Shown here piece by piece: positions 1 to 13,300 of a stretch of 64,000 nucleotides of DNA (positions are counted from its first letter, which is position 1; every line of letters begins with the position of its first letter). The position numbers and the translations under genes are program-made. The DNA lies in NCBI GenBank assembly GCA_964020085.1, contig OZ026606.1, positions 24,210,073-24,274,072 of the forward strand, in the 5' to 3' direction. This DNA comes from Micromussa lordhowensis. Its lineage: Eukaryota > Cnidaria > Anthozoa > Scleractinia > Lobophylliidae. The notes under the pieces were generated by a model. The model made no database searches and was not told the origin of the DNA. It was given only the letters and a program-made list of their open reading frames with translations.

Positions 1-477
1 ATGACAGATGTTTCGGTTACTATACGGCCGGCATTCCGAAGGGCACTAACATGGCGTCTCCATACAAAGCTCTATAAATTTGGGTGAAATCCTCCGAATA
101 ACGCGCGAATGAATAACCGCACAGATCTAAATCTTGGCGAGGTTGTTTATATATCAATCATCTTTCATATTACGATTTTTATTTTTGATATTTTGACACT
201 GCAAACCAGCCATTGGCCACCCAATCGAGCGAGATGCGGCTTAGCTGCCAACTTTGGATTACCAGCTGTGTTCCGCAAGAACTATGGTGTTCTTTAAGTC
301 ATATAAAAATCCTTCGTTGACCAAGCTTGCTCGGTCAGCATGGTCAGTTGGTGGCTTCTTTTCTTTCGGTGTTTACGTGATTATAGGACTGCTTCTAGGT
401 CCATTAACAGGCATAAGGGCCAATATCCAGCAGTGCTGACCTCACGCTTGGTAAGTAACCTATTATACATTGCTACC
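1..477. other. Left edge, nothing recognised
   Basis: AT-rich sequence with small open frames only. No conserved protein, RNA or clear repeat was identified. Confidence 0.5.
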
Positions 478-1162
478 TTAAGGTGGCTCAAAACAGTTTC
501 CAGTACTTTCCAAGACGTAGACTTTGATGGATTCTTATAACCACTCTATATCAGTTGATGCCAAAATCATTGTATCGAAAAAAACTGTCCAATCATTGGT
601 TAACATGTTGCTGTTAAATTTGTGGCAGAAAAGGTTACCATAGCAACAATATTACCTGCTAAAAACACCTTTAATTTTAGCTTTGAGCGCTTATAGCTCA
701 AAAACGAGCTCGGTGACCCCTATTTTTTATTATTGAATTATGATAAGCATAATTAGATGTAACTTTTTGCAAAGTTTTAAAAAATTCTGTGGAGTGGGTT
801 CAGAGCCACCTTAACTTTTCGAAAATTTAAGGTGGCTCTGAACCCACTCCAGAGAATTTTTTAAAACTTTGCCAAAAGTTGCATCTTATCATGTTTATTA
901 TAATTCGATAATAAAAAATAGGGGTCACCGAGCTCGTTTTTGAGTTATATGCGCTCAAAGCTAAAATTAAGAGTGTTTTTAGCAGGTTATATTGTTGCTA
1001 TGGTAACCTGTTATGTAAAATAGATGATTGCAACTTGTTCACTAATGATTGGGAATTTGTATGATACCATTATTGTAGCATCACTTGTTAAACAGTGGCA
1101 GTATTCATCCTTCAAAGTATAGCTGTTAGAAAAGTGCTGGAAACTGTTGCCAGCCTCCTTAA
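478..1162. repeat. Inverted dimer of a TTAAGGTGGCTC MITE (685-bp palindrome)
   Basis: Two copies, 478-814 and 827-1162, each bounded by TTAAGGTGGCTC ends, lie in inverted orientation around a 12-bp spacer. Inner arms pair almost perfectly (GGTGGCTCTGAACCCACTCC and its complement); outer arms are more diverged. It lies in the 3' flank of ECI2. Confidence 0.85.
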
Positions 1163-1371
1163 GGTCAGCAAGTCATTACAATAAACCATTTTGAAATGTT
1201 TCAAGGGTCATTTTAATTTTTTTTTTGAATAAACAGAACCATTACAAATCGTGCTGGGAATTCTAAAGTTGTGATGGAATACAAGGATCTTTAATGTTTA
1301 AAAGCTAGGTTTATATGTTCTATGAGTTGGAGAACTGTTAATAATGTTGAAATGCAATAAGAAGCCGTAAG

Positions 1372-4300
1372 TCATAGCTTGGCTTTTCTCTGCATGAAAG
1401 TCATAATAGCCTGCATGCATTCTTCCGATAACCAGCGTTCTTCCAACAAAGCAGCCTCCTTTTCATTGGCGTCATGTAGCATGTCACGAAACGTGTCACG
1501 TATTAACTGCTTGGACAATCGCAAAGACTGAAACGTAAACAGCACGAAAACAATACGTCAGTTTTAACACACACAAAAATATTATTCACCGATTGATTTT
1601 TCCAGATGGAGATGTTTAAACTGTGTGTGCTTCACAGTTTAGAGAGAAAGAGGAACGTTATTATTACTCAAAAATAGCTAGTCTTTTTTCAAAAAGGCGA
1701 TCACTGAGCCCCAATATATACCCTGTATGACAGCAAATTAAAGCACAGTTAAATAGGAAAATTTAGTTATAACATAGAGAGGGGAGCAGGGTTGGCGCAG
1801 TGGTGAGAGCGCTCGCCTTCTACCAGTGTGTCCCAGGTTTGATTCCGGACCCGGGGCCCGTTTCCCGAAAGCCCCGGAAAGTTTTCGGGCCCGTAAAGCC
1901 ATTTTTAGTTCATCTGTATCTGAAAACAGAGAAGTGTACACGCCTGAAATTTCTTTTGTGAAAAGAACCTCTGTTTACATTAATGATACGTGAATAAAAC
2001 AGCTCTGTAATCATAAGGTTCAAGATTTTGCTATGGCTTTCCAATGCGAAAACTTTTCGGGACCTTTGACAAACAAGCCCCTGGTGTCATATGTGGGTTG
2101 AGTTTGTTGTTGGTTCTCTACTCTTCTCCAAGAGTTTTTTTCCGGGTACTCCGATTTTCCCCTCTCCTCAAAAACCAACATTTCCTAATTCTAATTCGAT
2201 CTGCGAATGCACAAGCATTTTTGAACAAGTTCTTGTGAACTCCTACATGCTCCGTGGGTAAAAAAATACATACTTACATAATATTTACATAGAGTATAAA
2301 TCATACACTTATAGCGTCACTTGCAATAGGCCCTTTGCAGGATCCGGTCACATGGTACGGAATAAATTACGCTGGGACGCAAATGGCGCAGTGGGACTTT
2401 CAAAACAAAGGAACTCGTACCAGTCCAGCCCGACCTTCCTTTGTTTTGGAAGTCCCACTGCGTCATTTGCGTCCCAGCATAATTTATTCCGTACCATGTG
2501 ACCGGATCCTGCAAAGGGCCTATTCTGCGTGGAGAACGTCATAGTCAAATCATCACTTGGACTTATCATTCATGATTTGTAGCTCGCAATCAAACTTTTT
2601 CCGAGTTTCTAGCAAAGTATACAGTTCCTACTTTATTCTGAAGCTCATAATCCAGCCTCTGATGCCTTGCAATCAAGATAATCCCAAGGGTAGTCATATG
2701 GAGGGATGTTACAGTACTTTCTTGATATGGCTAGCCACCCTCCTCTCCTCCCTTCCCTCCTAACCACATAATGAAAGAAATAAACACCCCTCACTGGTGT
2801 TACAGAAATCCCTTTTTACTTGCCAAGTCCAAATCCAAGGGAAAGTTATATCAAATTGCTATATAGCAAGAACTGTTATATGTAACAATTATATGTGAGG
2901 AATTGTTACTTACAGGTCATATGACATATAAAACTAAAACTGTTTTCCACCAAAAGTCAGTCTCTGATCCATGTTGACCCAAGACTGCCATTGCACGCGA
3001 ATTTCCTTTGAATCGCATTATGCTGTATAACAATCATTTGATGATTGGTTCCTCAGGAAACCAGTTATTTTTGGTTCTTGAGAATCTCAATGTTTTCTTG
3101 CAGAAACAAAATTAACTGTTTCCCTCCTAATGATATCCATATTAAGTTCAGGTGGATATCAAACCAATGTTAAACTGCATATCAAACAGATTTTCTCTAA
3201 AGACAATGATCACCTTGGGTGGAAGCTTGGCCATGGCTTGTACTCTGTTCTGAACCTCCTCCATGAACTTGTCATGAGGGAAAACAGCTGTAACCAGACC
3301 ACAGTCATTTGCTTCAACTGCCGTCAGTTTGCGTCCTGCAAACAGCATCTCACTGGCCTAAGGAAAAGGACTCCACAGTCAAACAGCTGAGCAATCTAAT
3401 TTTGGGTGATACTTGGCGAGACAGAAGCAATCCACCGTAGGAAAAAAGATGGCCGCTGTACATTTTACCACAATACCTTGCAAACCTAACACAGCGTATA
3501 AGACACAAGGAAAGCCAAATTTTTACAATATTTGTCCCTGTACTAAGGACATTGTGTGTTGTAGGTTTGAAGTTTTTATAACTCTTCTGTACCTTTTTAT
3601 GAACGTTGTTAAAGTTTTCGTGCGCTAAGAACTCTGGGTAAATGTATCAGTCGCCATCTTTTTTCCTACGGAGGATTGTTAATTAGTAATAATTGTTATG
3701 TACTGCCATGGAAATTCTTCATAGTCCTTTGAATCTTTTGCTTTATGAAAGTGAAATTAATTCCAAAAAGCGGTTAAGGAGAACTGCACTGCTGGACATG
3801 TGTGAGTAACAGACTTGGTTTGCTGCATGCCAGTGAAAATAACCATGAGCCAAAAACCTAAAGGGGAACAGTTATCAAGGTGATCAGTGCTCTGGGGATT
3901 CTGCAGTTATCAAGCCCAGTGTGGAGCAAATAACATAGCTACATCACAGAAATACAATTATGTTACAACAGGTTCAGTCTGTGTTCTACATCGATACCTA
4001 AACAGATTTACAGTGGTTTTTAAAGGGTGAAAAATTCAGTACCTTAGCAGGTCCCATTATCCTAGGGAACATAAATGAGGAACATCCTTCGGGGCTCTGT
4101 CCCAGCTCCATAAATGGGGTGTGAAATGTAGCTTTGTCTGAGGCATAGACCATGTCAAACAGGCACATAACTGTTACTGATATTCCCACAGCAGGTCCAT
4201 TTACTGCAGCAATCAGAGGCTTAGGGAAGTCTATGAAGTGTGCTACAAATTTCCTGTAATGAAAGCAATGTATGGAAATTATGATAATTAATAACCTTAC

Positions 4301-7300
4301 TTGTATTAAATTAGTACTTATCTTCACACTGTAGATTCCAGGGAGAATTTCTGTCTCATAAGCAAACCCAGTTTCCCTCCTACATCCCCTCATGATTAGC
4401 ACTTTCATGTGTACAAGAGGCATTTTACATGCAGGTTGCAGAAACAAGAAGATTTCAAAGATTTGTTGGAGAGTTCAAGCAGTCACAATCAAGCTCTTGG
4501 CTGTGATAGCAACATTTATTTTGATTGATTGTGTAATTATTCATGTCTGTTCTGACTTTTAGGCCACCAAGCCTGAGCTGTGTAAATTTGCTCAAAGACA
4601 TGCATTATCAGTGAGTTGGCTAATTGAAAAAAAGCCATAAGAATGGCACTTACTTTAAGATTTGCCTTGCATCACTAGCCATCTTTTGAGGTCCCTCTGG
4701 TGGAATCCTTGTGAAATTACTCAGGTCATTGCCACTGCAATAATAATCGCCTGTTCCAGTTACCATGGCAACTACGCAAGCATCATTTTTCCCAGCTTCA
4801 TCCAGAGCAGTCATAAATTCTTGGTACATCTGACAAAACAAGTGATCAGAAACATTCAACATTATTTGTCATACCCGGAGCTTTCCAGAAGATTTGCTCC
4901 CCAACTGCAGAACCCACCAGAGAGCAATATCTGAGGCCCATCACAGATTCTTTTATTTGTCTGTACAAAGAAAGAAAAAAAGGAACACGTACCTCTTTCA
5001 TAACCTTTCAACATTTGCAGGTTAGGTGACCTATTTACAACCCATTTTCTTTGTGACACAAATTACGCCTTTCAAACTTGTATGTTATTCAAAACTCAGA
5101 ACAAAGTAATAAACACAACCTTTTGTTCGTCTGGCAATCTTTGATACCCTAGCTACTAAAAATACATGCTGGAACTGATATCATTGTTCATTATAATCCA
5201 ATGTAAATTAGTATGCTGTTTACTTAATCAGGCTATTGTTAAATTAAACTTCCAGTCACTTGGGTCAACCTGAGCACAGAAATTTAAACAATTCAACAAC
5301 TTTCAAATTTGGTTACATTTTAGTGTTTTTGCTTTGTGTTCCCCAAATTTCAAAGTAAAAAGGTACAAGCAAAAACACTGAGAAAAAATAAACAGAAAAA
5401 GAAAACAAAAGAAAATCCATCTCTGTGCGGCGTTTTCATGTGCTTCATTTGATCTTATCGAGCCACTGGTAGAGTGAACTGCACATGCGCTGATTGAGTA
5501 ATTACCGATAGATATCGCAGGCACTTCCAGTTTCTTTAAATGCTAAAGAAAATCCAGTTTTTCATTACATCCAGCTTTTTCTGACGAGTTACCATTCAAG
5601 CCAACATTGGAAACATACTGTAGCTATGCATTCCTTTAGTAAAATCATACTTTTCTCAGAAAATTATGAATTTTTCAATATTTTGAAATTCTCTGTAAAT
5701 CTAACCTTTTAGAAATGAAACAAAATCGACATGCATATGTAACATATTATAAAGATTTAAGTTATGAAGAAATCCACCAGAAGTTCGAGTAACAAGTGGA
5801 CAAAAACTTTGTACCAAGATTATTTACAATCATTCAGATTTGAAAGTACTTGTGAAATGAAACTGATGATGAAATTTTACCTGTGTTTGCACAACTTCTC
5901 TGAACTTTGAAAGATACTTTAGCAAGTATTAATTCAGGAAACTATGTATATCTGTAGCTCTTACAAAATGCAAAAAGGACTGTTAGTAATATAATTAAAA
6001 CTATTCTGGTACAAGGTTTTTGTCCACATAAAACTGAAATCGCTCTATTTTCTACTGAATTTTGTCTTAATAAATCACTATCAGTGAAAAAAATCCTGAT
6101 AAAGTAATATGCTTGGGAGCCCTTACATTTTTCAGAATTAGTCACATGACCATGGGCGTGGCCTTATGACCTCATCACTGGTACCACTGATCATGAAAAG
6201 TCTTTTTCATGAAATAACTCTAAACTAACTAATGACGAGGTTATATGACAAAAAAGCAACGGCTCAAAAAATCAGTTAATGGGCCCTTAAAGTGACATTA
6301 TTTTTATAACTCATAATAAATTATTCTTTGTTATCGACAGGGGTTTCATTAAAGTTTTCAGCAGGAGGGCAACTGGTTTTCACAGGCGGGAAAAACATTT
6401 TGAACAGAACTATAAGAAAAACTTTCCTCTAGATGGTCAAACCAGCTGGTCAAAATCATCCTCAGTCTGTCAATTTGCCCAGTGCTTAGCACTTAATGAA
6501 ACCCCTGAGTGTATTAATAATCAATTAATGGCATTAATGTTGTACCTCCAAGGTTATGGCATTATATTTTGTTGGCCTATTCATCCGTATTGTCTGCACT
6601 CCATTTTCCAATGTCACAACCAGTTCTTTGTATTTGCTTCCTGCATCAGCTGCTGGGATATCTGCAGAAGTTGATTGAGAAGTCTTTGATCCTTCATCAG
6701 TGGTTCCAAATTCACCTGTGAATTGTTTCAAACAAAATATTTTAGAAACTCACACTGTTACCACTAAGTAGCAGATAATTGTCAAAAAGGCATTTATGTA
6801 CCTTCAAGGTCTTTGACATAATCTATGTACTTCTGTTGCGCATCATCCTGAAAAGATAAAATTAATTCAGAATGACGTTCTCATATATGCCATGAGACTG
6901 CAGCTGATTTATTAGCAATACATGGCCTCAAACATGAAATGAATGGTTGAAAAATATGAAGTAAGTGAAGCCTTGGAGCCAAGGCTGGCTCATAGCTGCC
7001 GGAGCTTATCCCGGTTTCTGTAGCATGAAACGGCTAGAAGTATTTCTACTTCCCCTGGACGGGATGCTAGTCCATTGCAGGTCACTCCCCCGCAATTTTG
7101 TTAGGTTTCCCCAACAATTCGCAGGTACCCATTTATACACCTGGGTGGAGAGAGGCACTGTGAGAGTAAAGTGTCTTGCCCAAGAACACAACACAATGTC
7201 CCCGGCCAGGGCTCGAACCCGGACTGCTCGCTCCCGAGTTGAGCGCACTAACCATGAGACCACCGGACCTCCCCTGAACTACATTAAAATTCATCAGGGA

Positions 7301-10300
7301 ATGAATAGCTTAGTTTTTGCTGTAAAACAAGTCCCACAATAACTTTAAATACAAAGATAAAAAAATGAGACTTTTTGCTCAAATCAACTCTATACGTGTA
7401 CAGTTATTGTCTTGCCAAAACAATCAGAGAACATCGTTACCACCAAGTAACCTTTTAACCAAAAAACCTTCACTGTCAATTAATGAGATTTTACCGTCAT
7501 GCCAGTAAAAAATAGTAAATGGAGCGTGACGTCATTCTCAATGAGCCTTTCATGGTGGCATCACTTTCTATAGAACTATTGAGCAGTTGTATTCCAAAGG
7601 TCAGCAAACTGTAAGCTTTACTGTAGCTAAAGCTAAAACATTGCAGCTTTGTTACCTTCAGGACGTTATAACAAACCATAGCATTGGTGCAACTTTGCAT
7701 TAAAGCATTATTCATGTTTAAGGTGTTACACAAGCTAGGGCAAGCTGTTCACAGACGAATGTCTCCATATAAAAGCTCGGACAACTGTTCAGAATCCACT
7801 TTGAGTTCGTCTAAGCAACGTACATGTAGCTAGTACTAATTGTAAATCTATTGTTTAATTTTGTAAACCTTCTATGGCTCGCCCTCGCCACTCGTTGAAC
7901 ACTGCTTGGGTCACTACCAGAAGTAAGGACCTATCGAAGCTATCCAGCGAGGTCCTAAAACTCTGTCTTCAATCGCTGAATTTGCCCATAACAGGCTCCA
8001 AAGCACTGTCCTCGCCCGGCTCAAGCAAGCATCGACAGGAAAGGCCAGTCAATCTAAACAAAGACCTGGTCGGCCTCAACGCACTTGTCCTACGGCAAAA
8101 AAAACATCTACGCAACAGCCATCCACTGCAGCTAGTGGAATCGAAGCCATACAAGCCGGCGTCTCAGCATTCCGGAGGACAGCACCCTTTCCGACAGTGC
8201 CTCTCTGTCTTCTATTGAGGACATGCTATAATCAGATGCAGAGGATGATCTCTTACATACCAATCTGTCCACCGATCAAAAAGATGCCCTCAGTCCAGCG
8301 CAGCGTTCTGCCATTGAGGACATTGTATCCCAGTCTGTGCACAGCACTCTGCACGCCGTTCATACAAACAGCGCCTTCAGTCCAACGCACTCCAGCCAAA
8401 CTCTTGCAGCTTTGGGTATGGCATCTCCTTTGGGTCTTTCGAGGCCAGTGGACCATAATATGGAGGACAAAATACTCCAGGGTGAGTACATTGATCTTGC
8501 CTTACTCTTACCTGACAACTTGTATCAGTCCCAGGCCCCTGAAATTCAGCTCCGCTTAGACGACTCGTCCTCAGGTCCCCATGGTGTACATGTTGGTCAT
8601 TGTAACTGCCTATCCACAACGGGCCCTTGAGCTTATTAATTAGTCGCGTGGTAACTAAATTCAAAGGTCTTGCTTGGCTTTCATATGACCAGCAATTTCG
8701 TCACCATGCCTCTTCCAATTTGTCCCTTCAGTGGGACAAAGTAGACCTGGAGTTATGGACAGTGACCTTCTCAGGCCTAGCTAAGCACCATTGTGGTATC
8801 TACTCGAGTCGCTATCACGCTAAAGATGTCTGTCCTTCCGCTGACCCTACAGAAAACAGCGTGGTTCCCACTTTGGCGCCGAAACTGCAGCTACCCGCAC
8901 ATATGCCACTGCTGCTACTCCAACAGCCACACCGTCCAAGACTGCCCTCACCAACAATCCAGTAGCTCAGCCTGGAACGCGGGAGTCCCCAGACCTAGTG
9001 AGCGAAGCAAGAAGTGAAGTGGAACAGCAAAGGCATCATCAGAAGCCATTAGTATCCTCACCTATTGACATTTATCGCTTAAAGAAGGCGCTCGTATTGG
9101 TTATTGTGTGCCACGTTCAGCCCAGATTTCCCCCAACCTTATCTCTGCGACACAGCACCCTAATGTAGTTTCTGCCAAACTGCAAAAGGAAGTGAACTTC
9201 CGGCAGGTAGTCGGCCCCTATCCTGCCCCTCCCTTAGCAAATTTCCGGTGTCATCCAGTGGGAGTTATTCCTAAAAAACACTTGTCAGACTGGCGAACTA
9301 TCTATCACCTCTCCTACCCACAGGAAAATAGTATAAATGAGCACATTGCTAAGGATTCCTATTCCCTGACTTATGTTCGGGTAGACGATGCAATTCAGAT
9401 CCTCCAGTCCCTGGGAAAGGGAGCCCACATGGCTAAGATTGATCTTAAATCAGCTTTTCACCTTATACCAATCCACCCTGACAACTGGAACTCACTGGGT
9501 ATTCTGTGGAAATCTCAATACTATGTGAACATGTACTTGCCCTTTGGGCTTCGCAGTGCCCTGTTCATTTTTAATCAGCTCTCCAATGGGCTCGAATAGA
9601 TCCTTAAACATAACCATGGTCTCCAGCGTGTCATTCACATCCTGGACGACTTCTTTATTGTTTAAAGTTCTAGATTAGCTCTTCTCACTAGCTTCAGCAC
9701 TCTTCTACAGGTGTTCGTGTAACTCAGGGCCCTGGTAGTTGCGTCCAAGACCATTAGGCCCCTCCCAAGAAATAGAATTCATGGGGATCGTTTTAGATAG
9801 CATTAGCATGGAGGCCCGCTTACCCCAGGACAAACTTTCCAGGATTTATGACTTGCTGAAATCCTTCAAGAAACGCTGCTCTCTGCGCCTAGTTGAGTTA
9901 CAATCACTCATTGGAACTCTCCAGTTTGCATGTAAAATGGTAGTCACTGGCAGGACCTTCCTTCAGTGCGCCATTAATTTGACTAAGGGTGTCCCTGGTT
10001 GTTTTCATCACATCAGGCTTAACAAGGAGTTCTTTAGGGACCTCGATATGTGGAACGTTTTTCTCTCCAAATGGAATGGGCGCTCCCTTTTTCTTGAGTC
10101 CACCACTACCCCTATTCCAGACCTAGAGCTCTACACTGACGCAGCGGGCTCCGTGGGGCTCGATGATTATTTTCTGGGAAAGTGGGTCCAAGGTCACTGG
10201 CCTCCCCATATGGTATTGAACCGAGAGCAGGGTATAAGCATTGAATGGCAAGAACTCTTCCCCATAGTTGTTGCCTGCGCTATATGGCACCCACTTTTCA

Positions 10301-13300
10301 AGGGAAAATGTTTGCAGTTTTGGTATGATAATAAGTCAGTGGTATCTATCATAAATTTGGGGTGTTCAAAAGCTCCCCTTATCATCGTACTGGTCAGAAA
10401 ACTTGTTCTCCTATCCATGGAACATAATTTTCTCGTAAGGGCCCGTCATGTCCCTGGGGTTTCAAATGAGATTGCTGATGCTCTCTCCTGCTTTCAGATG
10501 CAGCATTTCTGGGCCCTCGCACCTGACGCCAACCAGAATCCTTGTACCATCCTGCCTTCACTAATGACCCTTCGAGAGAGGAAGTGCTCGCCTACACTTC
10601 TCAGGGTCTTTCCAAGAACACCAATTGAACCTACAGCTGTGGGGAAAAATGCTTTTTACCATTCTACCTGATGAATTGCCTCCTAGGTCCAGGTGGGGAT
10701 GTCCTACCCACCTCCGAGGGAACTCTAACTTATTTCTTTTACCTCTTATCTCGCTAGAACGGTGCATCATAGCACAATTAAACTCTATTTAGCAGCAGTT
10801 TGCAACCTCCATATCACTGCCAGGTACAGTGACCCTCTGAAGGGCAAGCTTCTTCTCCACAAGGTGGTATTCTCCACTACCAAGGCAAACAGCATATTCG
10901 CTGTCAACCGGTTACCCTTCAGGTTCTCTCTGCAATCCGTCCTGTTCTGCAATCATGGCTTTCCTCCCAAGATTTCTGGGCTGCCTTCAATTTAGCTTTT
11001 TTTGCCTTCCTGCGATACAGTGAATGTATCTACAACAGCAAATTTAGACCACCTTTTGATCTTTTTACCAATTGTATATCCAACCCTAGCATGCCCACAG
11101 TGCATGATGGTGCAGCTAAAATCGTCAAAAACAGACATTCACAGGGCAAGGGTAATCTCTCACCATCACTCACATTTCGTCCACCCTTTGCGCAGTGTCG
11201 GCTATGCAAGAGTACTTTCTCTTAGCACGGCGACAACAGGGTCCCTTATCTTACTTCCAGTCAGGTAGTTTGCTTACCCGGGGAGCGATTTTTCGCACCT
11301 TCTACGGCACAGTTTGAGGGTCGCAGGTCTTCCTTACCAGAGTCTCAAGGGCCATAGCTTCCGCATAGGTGCTGGGTCGATTGCTGCTGCTGCCGGCTTG
11401 CCAGATTGGCTTATTAAAGTCATGGGTCACTGGTCCTCAGATTGCTACCAGCTTTATATAAGAACTCCTCAATCTACATTAGAGTCAGTAGCTCCCAGGA
11501 TGGCTAACGTTGTTGAACGTTTTTCGTCGAACTAGCTTTTCACCGGCTTTTATGCCTTGAGGGGATGCATTGCCTTGCATGCATCAGTGGCGGTTAAGTC
11601 TGCGCAATGACTTCCCCCAAGCTTGTTGTTTTTTCATCACCTTTGAACATCCCTTGCTAACTGATACTCTTGTCCGATCCAGCACGTGCTGTCTGTCATT
11701 CAGCTCGTAGTGCTGGGGAGATAAGTGAGGTTGTTTTGTCACGCTATCGCTGGAAGTCGCATGGGCTAACCAAATGCAAGGCAGTTTCCTCCATTGACGC
11801 CATCACGAGTTGTTTGTATTTCATTAACATAGCTCTGGTTCAATTGCAAGTTGCCACGGTTAACTTACCTTTGCTAGGAACAACGACATTAATGCCTTTT
11901 AAATGTCAAATAAATTAGCATCTGACAGTGGTTTTGTGCGTAAAGGAGGTATTAGAATGAAAGAGACCTTCAGCTTCATGTTTTTAACTAATAAAATACT
12001 TTTAACATTTTTAAAACTATTTTTTTAAACATAATACTCTTTTTAAGACCAACCTTTGATAGATCACCTAGATCATTCCAGGCTGACCACTTTGCTTTTC
12101 CAACAAAGTCAAATGCTCCAGGCTTAGGGGAATTGCACTTTCCAATACTACCCTGAGGACAAACAAACAGACAATGTAATGAGGCCCTGTTTGTTCTATG
12201 AACAGATGGCCGATAAAATAACAACAAATGACATGCCTTGTGTTATCTACATGTATAATCCAACAATGATGCGATGACCTTCTAAGTGTTAGAATATGAA
12301 AAGACTTAAAATTTAGACGAGAGATCAAACATGCATAAATACTGCTTTTATACTGCTTTTACCAAGTTACAATAACTCTTAAAACCATTAAAAGGATGCT
12401 GAACATGACCCCAAGTTAAACCTGGGAGGGAGGGGAGAGGGGAAGTAAGAGGGGAGGGGAGAGAGAAGAAGAGGGGGAGAGGGGGAGGGAGAGATGTTTA
12501 ATTTAAAAGAGAATGTAGGGATGTTCACTGAATGTTTTCAGAAAACCCATAGAAGTTACCAGAACACCTAGCCAAGTAGTGCCTATGTCAATGATTCATT
12601 ACTCTTGATATCTAGTTACAGCTTACTTTCAACATCTGAGAGCTAGCTTTACATCACCGGCTGAAATTTCACTAGCAAACAAAGAGCTGGAGAATTCTGA
12701 AGGTGCACATATGAGAGGAGCTGGCTGGACATGATAATGAGCCAGCTTAAGGTATTCCTGGAGCCTACATCTCTTACATGTAGCTACAACCCTCAATCAC
12801 ATAGGTTTACAGAATATGCAAAGCAATTGTTAAAAGTGACGTTTACAGCATTTTCCACAAACTTCATTCTTAAACTTCAAAGTCATCATCATCATCAGTA
12901 CCACATAAAGATAAACAGGGGGTTCCTCCACCTTTGACCTATCCCCACCCCCCGCCTCCAACAACAACTCCGTAACAAAAAGTTATGAATTCAACTGCAA
13001 ACATTGTTCATGTTTTGGTATTCCCAAGAGTATAAAAACTGCACCGGAACAATCTGCAGTATTCAACTGTGAAACTTACGAGTAGCTTAATTTTGTATAA
13101 ATAAATAAAGTGCAAGAAAAGCTCACCTGTTTGAACAAGGCATACAACTTTAGTTTGTGCTCATTGCCTGGGTCTTGCTTAAGGGTCTTTGACCTTTCAC
13201 TTGCAACTTGAAATTCTTTTTCAAGATTTCCCAGATTCATGCTTCCTGTGTGTATGGGTCTTAATGATGAAAAACAGAACGAAGACGGTCGAAATATTAA

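Larger units (their letters stand above)
7874..11535 (+). mobile_element. Decayed DIRS-like retroelement in ECI2 intron 2 (antisense to ECI2)
   Basis: Order gag (8.4-9.0 kb), RT (9.1-9.7), RNase H (9.7-10.6), tyrosine recombinase (10.7-11.5). All parts have stops or frameshifts except the RNase H block. Only the coding remains were delimited. No split direct or inverted terminal repeats were recognised between about 7.5 and 11.95 kb, so true ends are unknown. Confidence 0.82.

Noticed and set aside
2317..2569. Similar open frames on both strands
   Set aside because: They are produced by the palindromic MITE at 2325-2524, not by genes.
5942..6310. Possible MITE with GGGCCCTTAAAG end in ECI2 intron 4
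   Set aside because: Only one end was recognisable and no inverted partner was found.
8197..8664. Several overlapping 95-120-codon frames on both strands
   Set aside because: Only short parts match a gag homologue; the rest are other-frame shadows in the decayed DIRS-like element.
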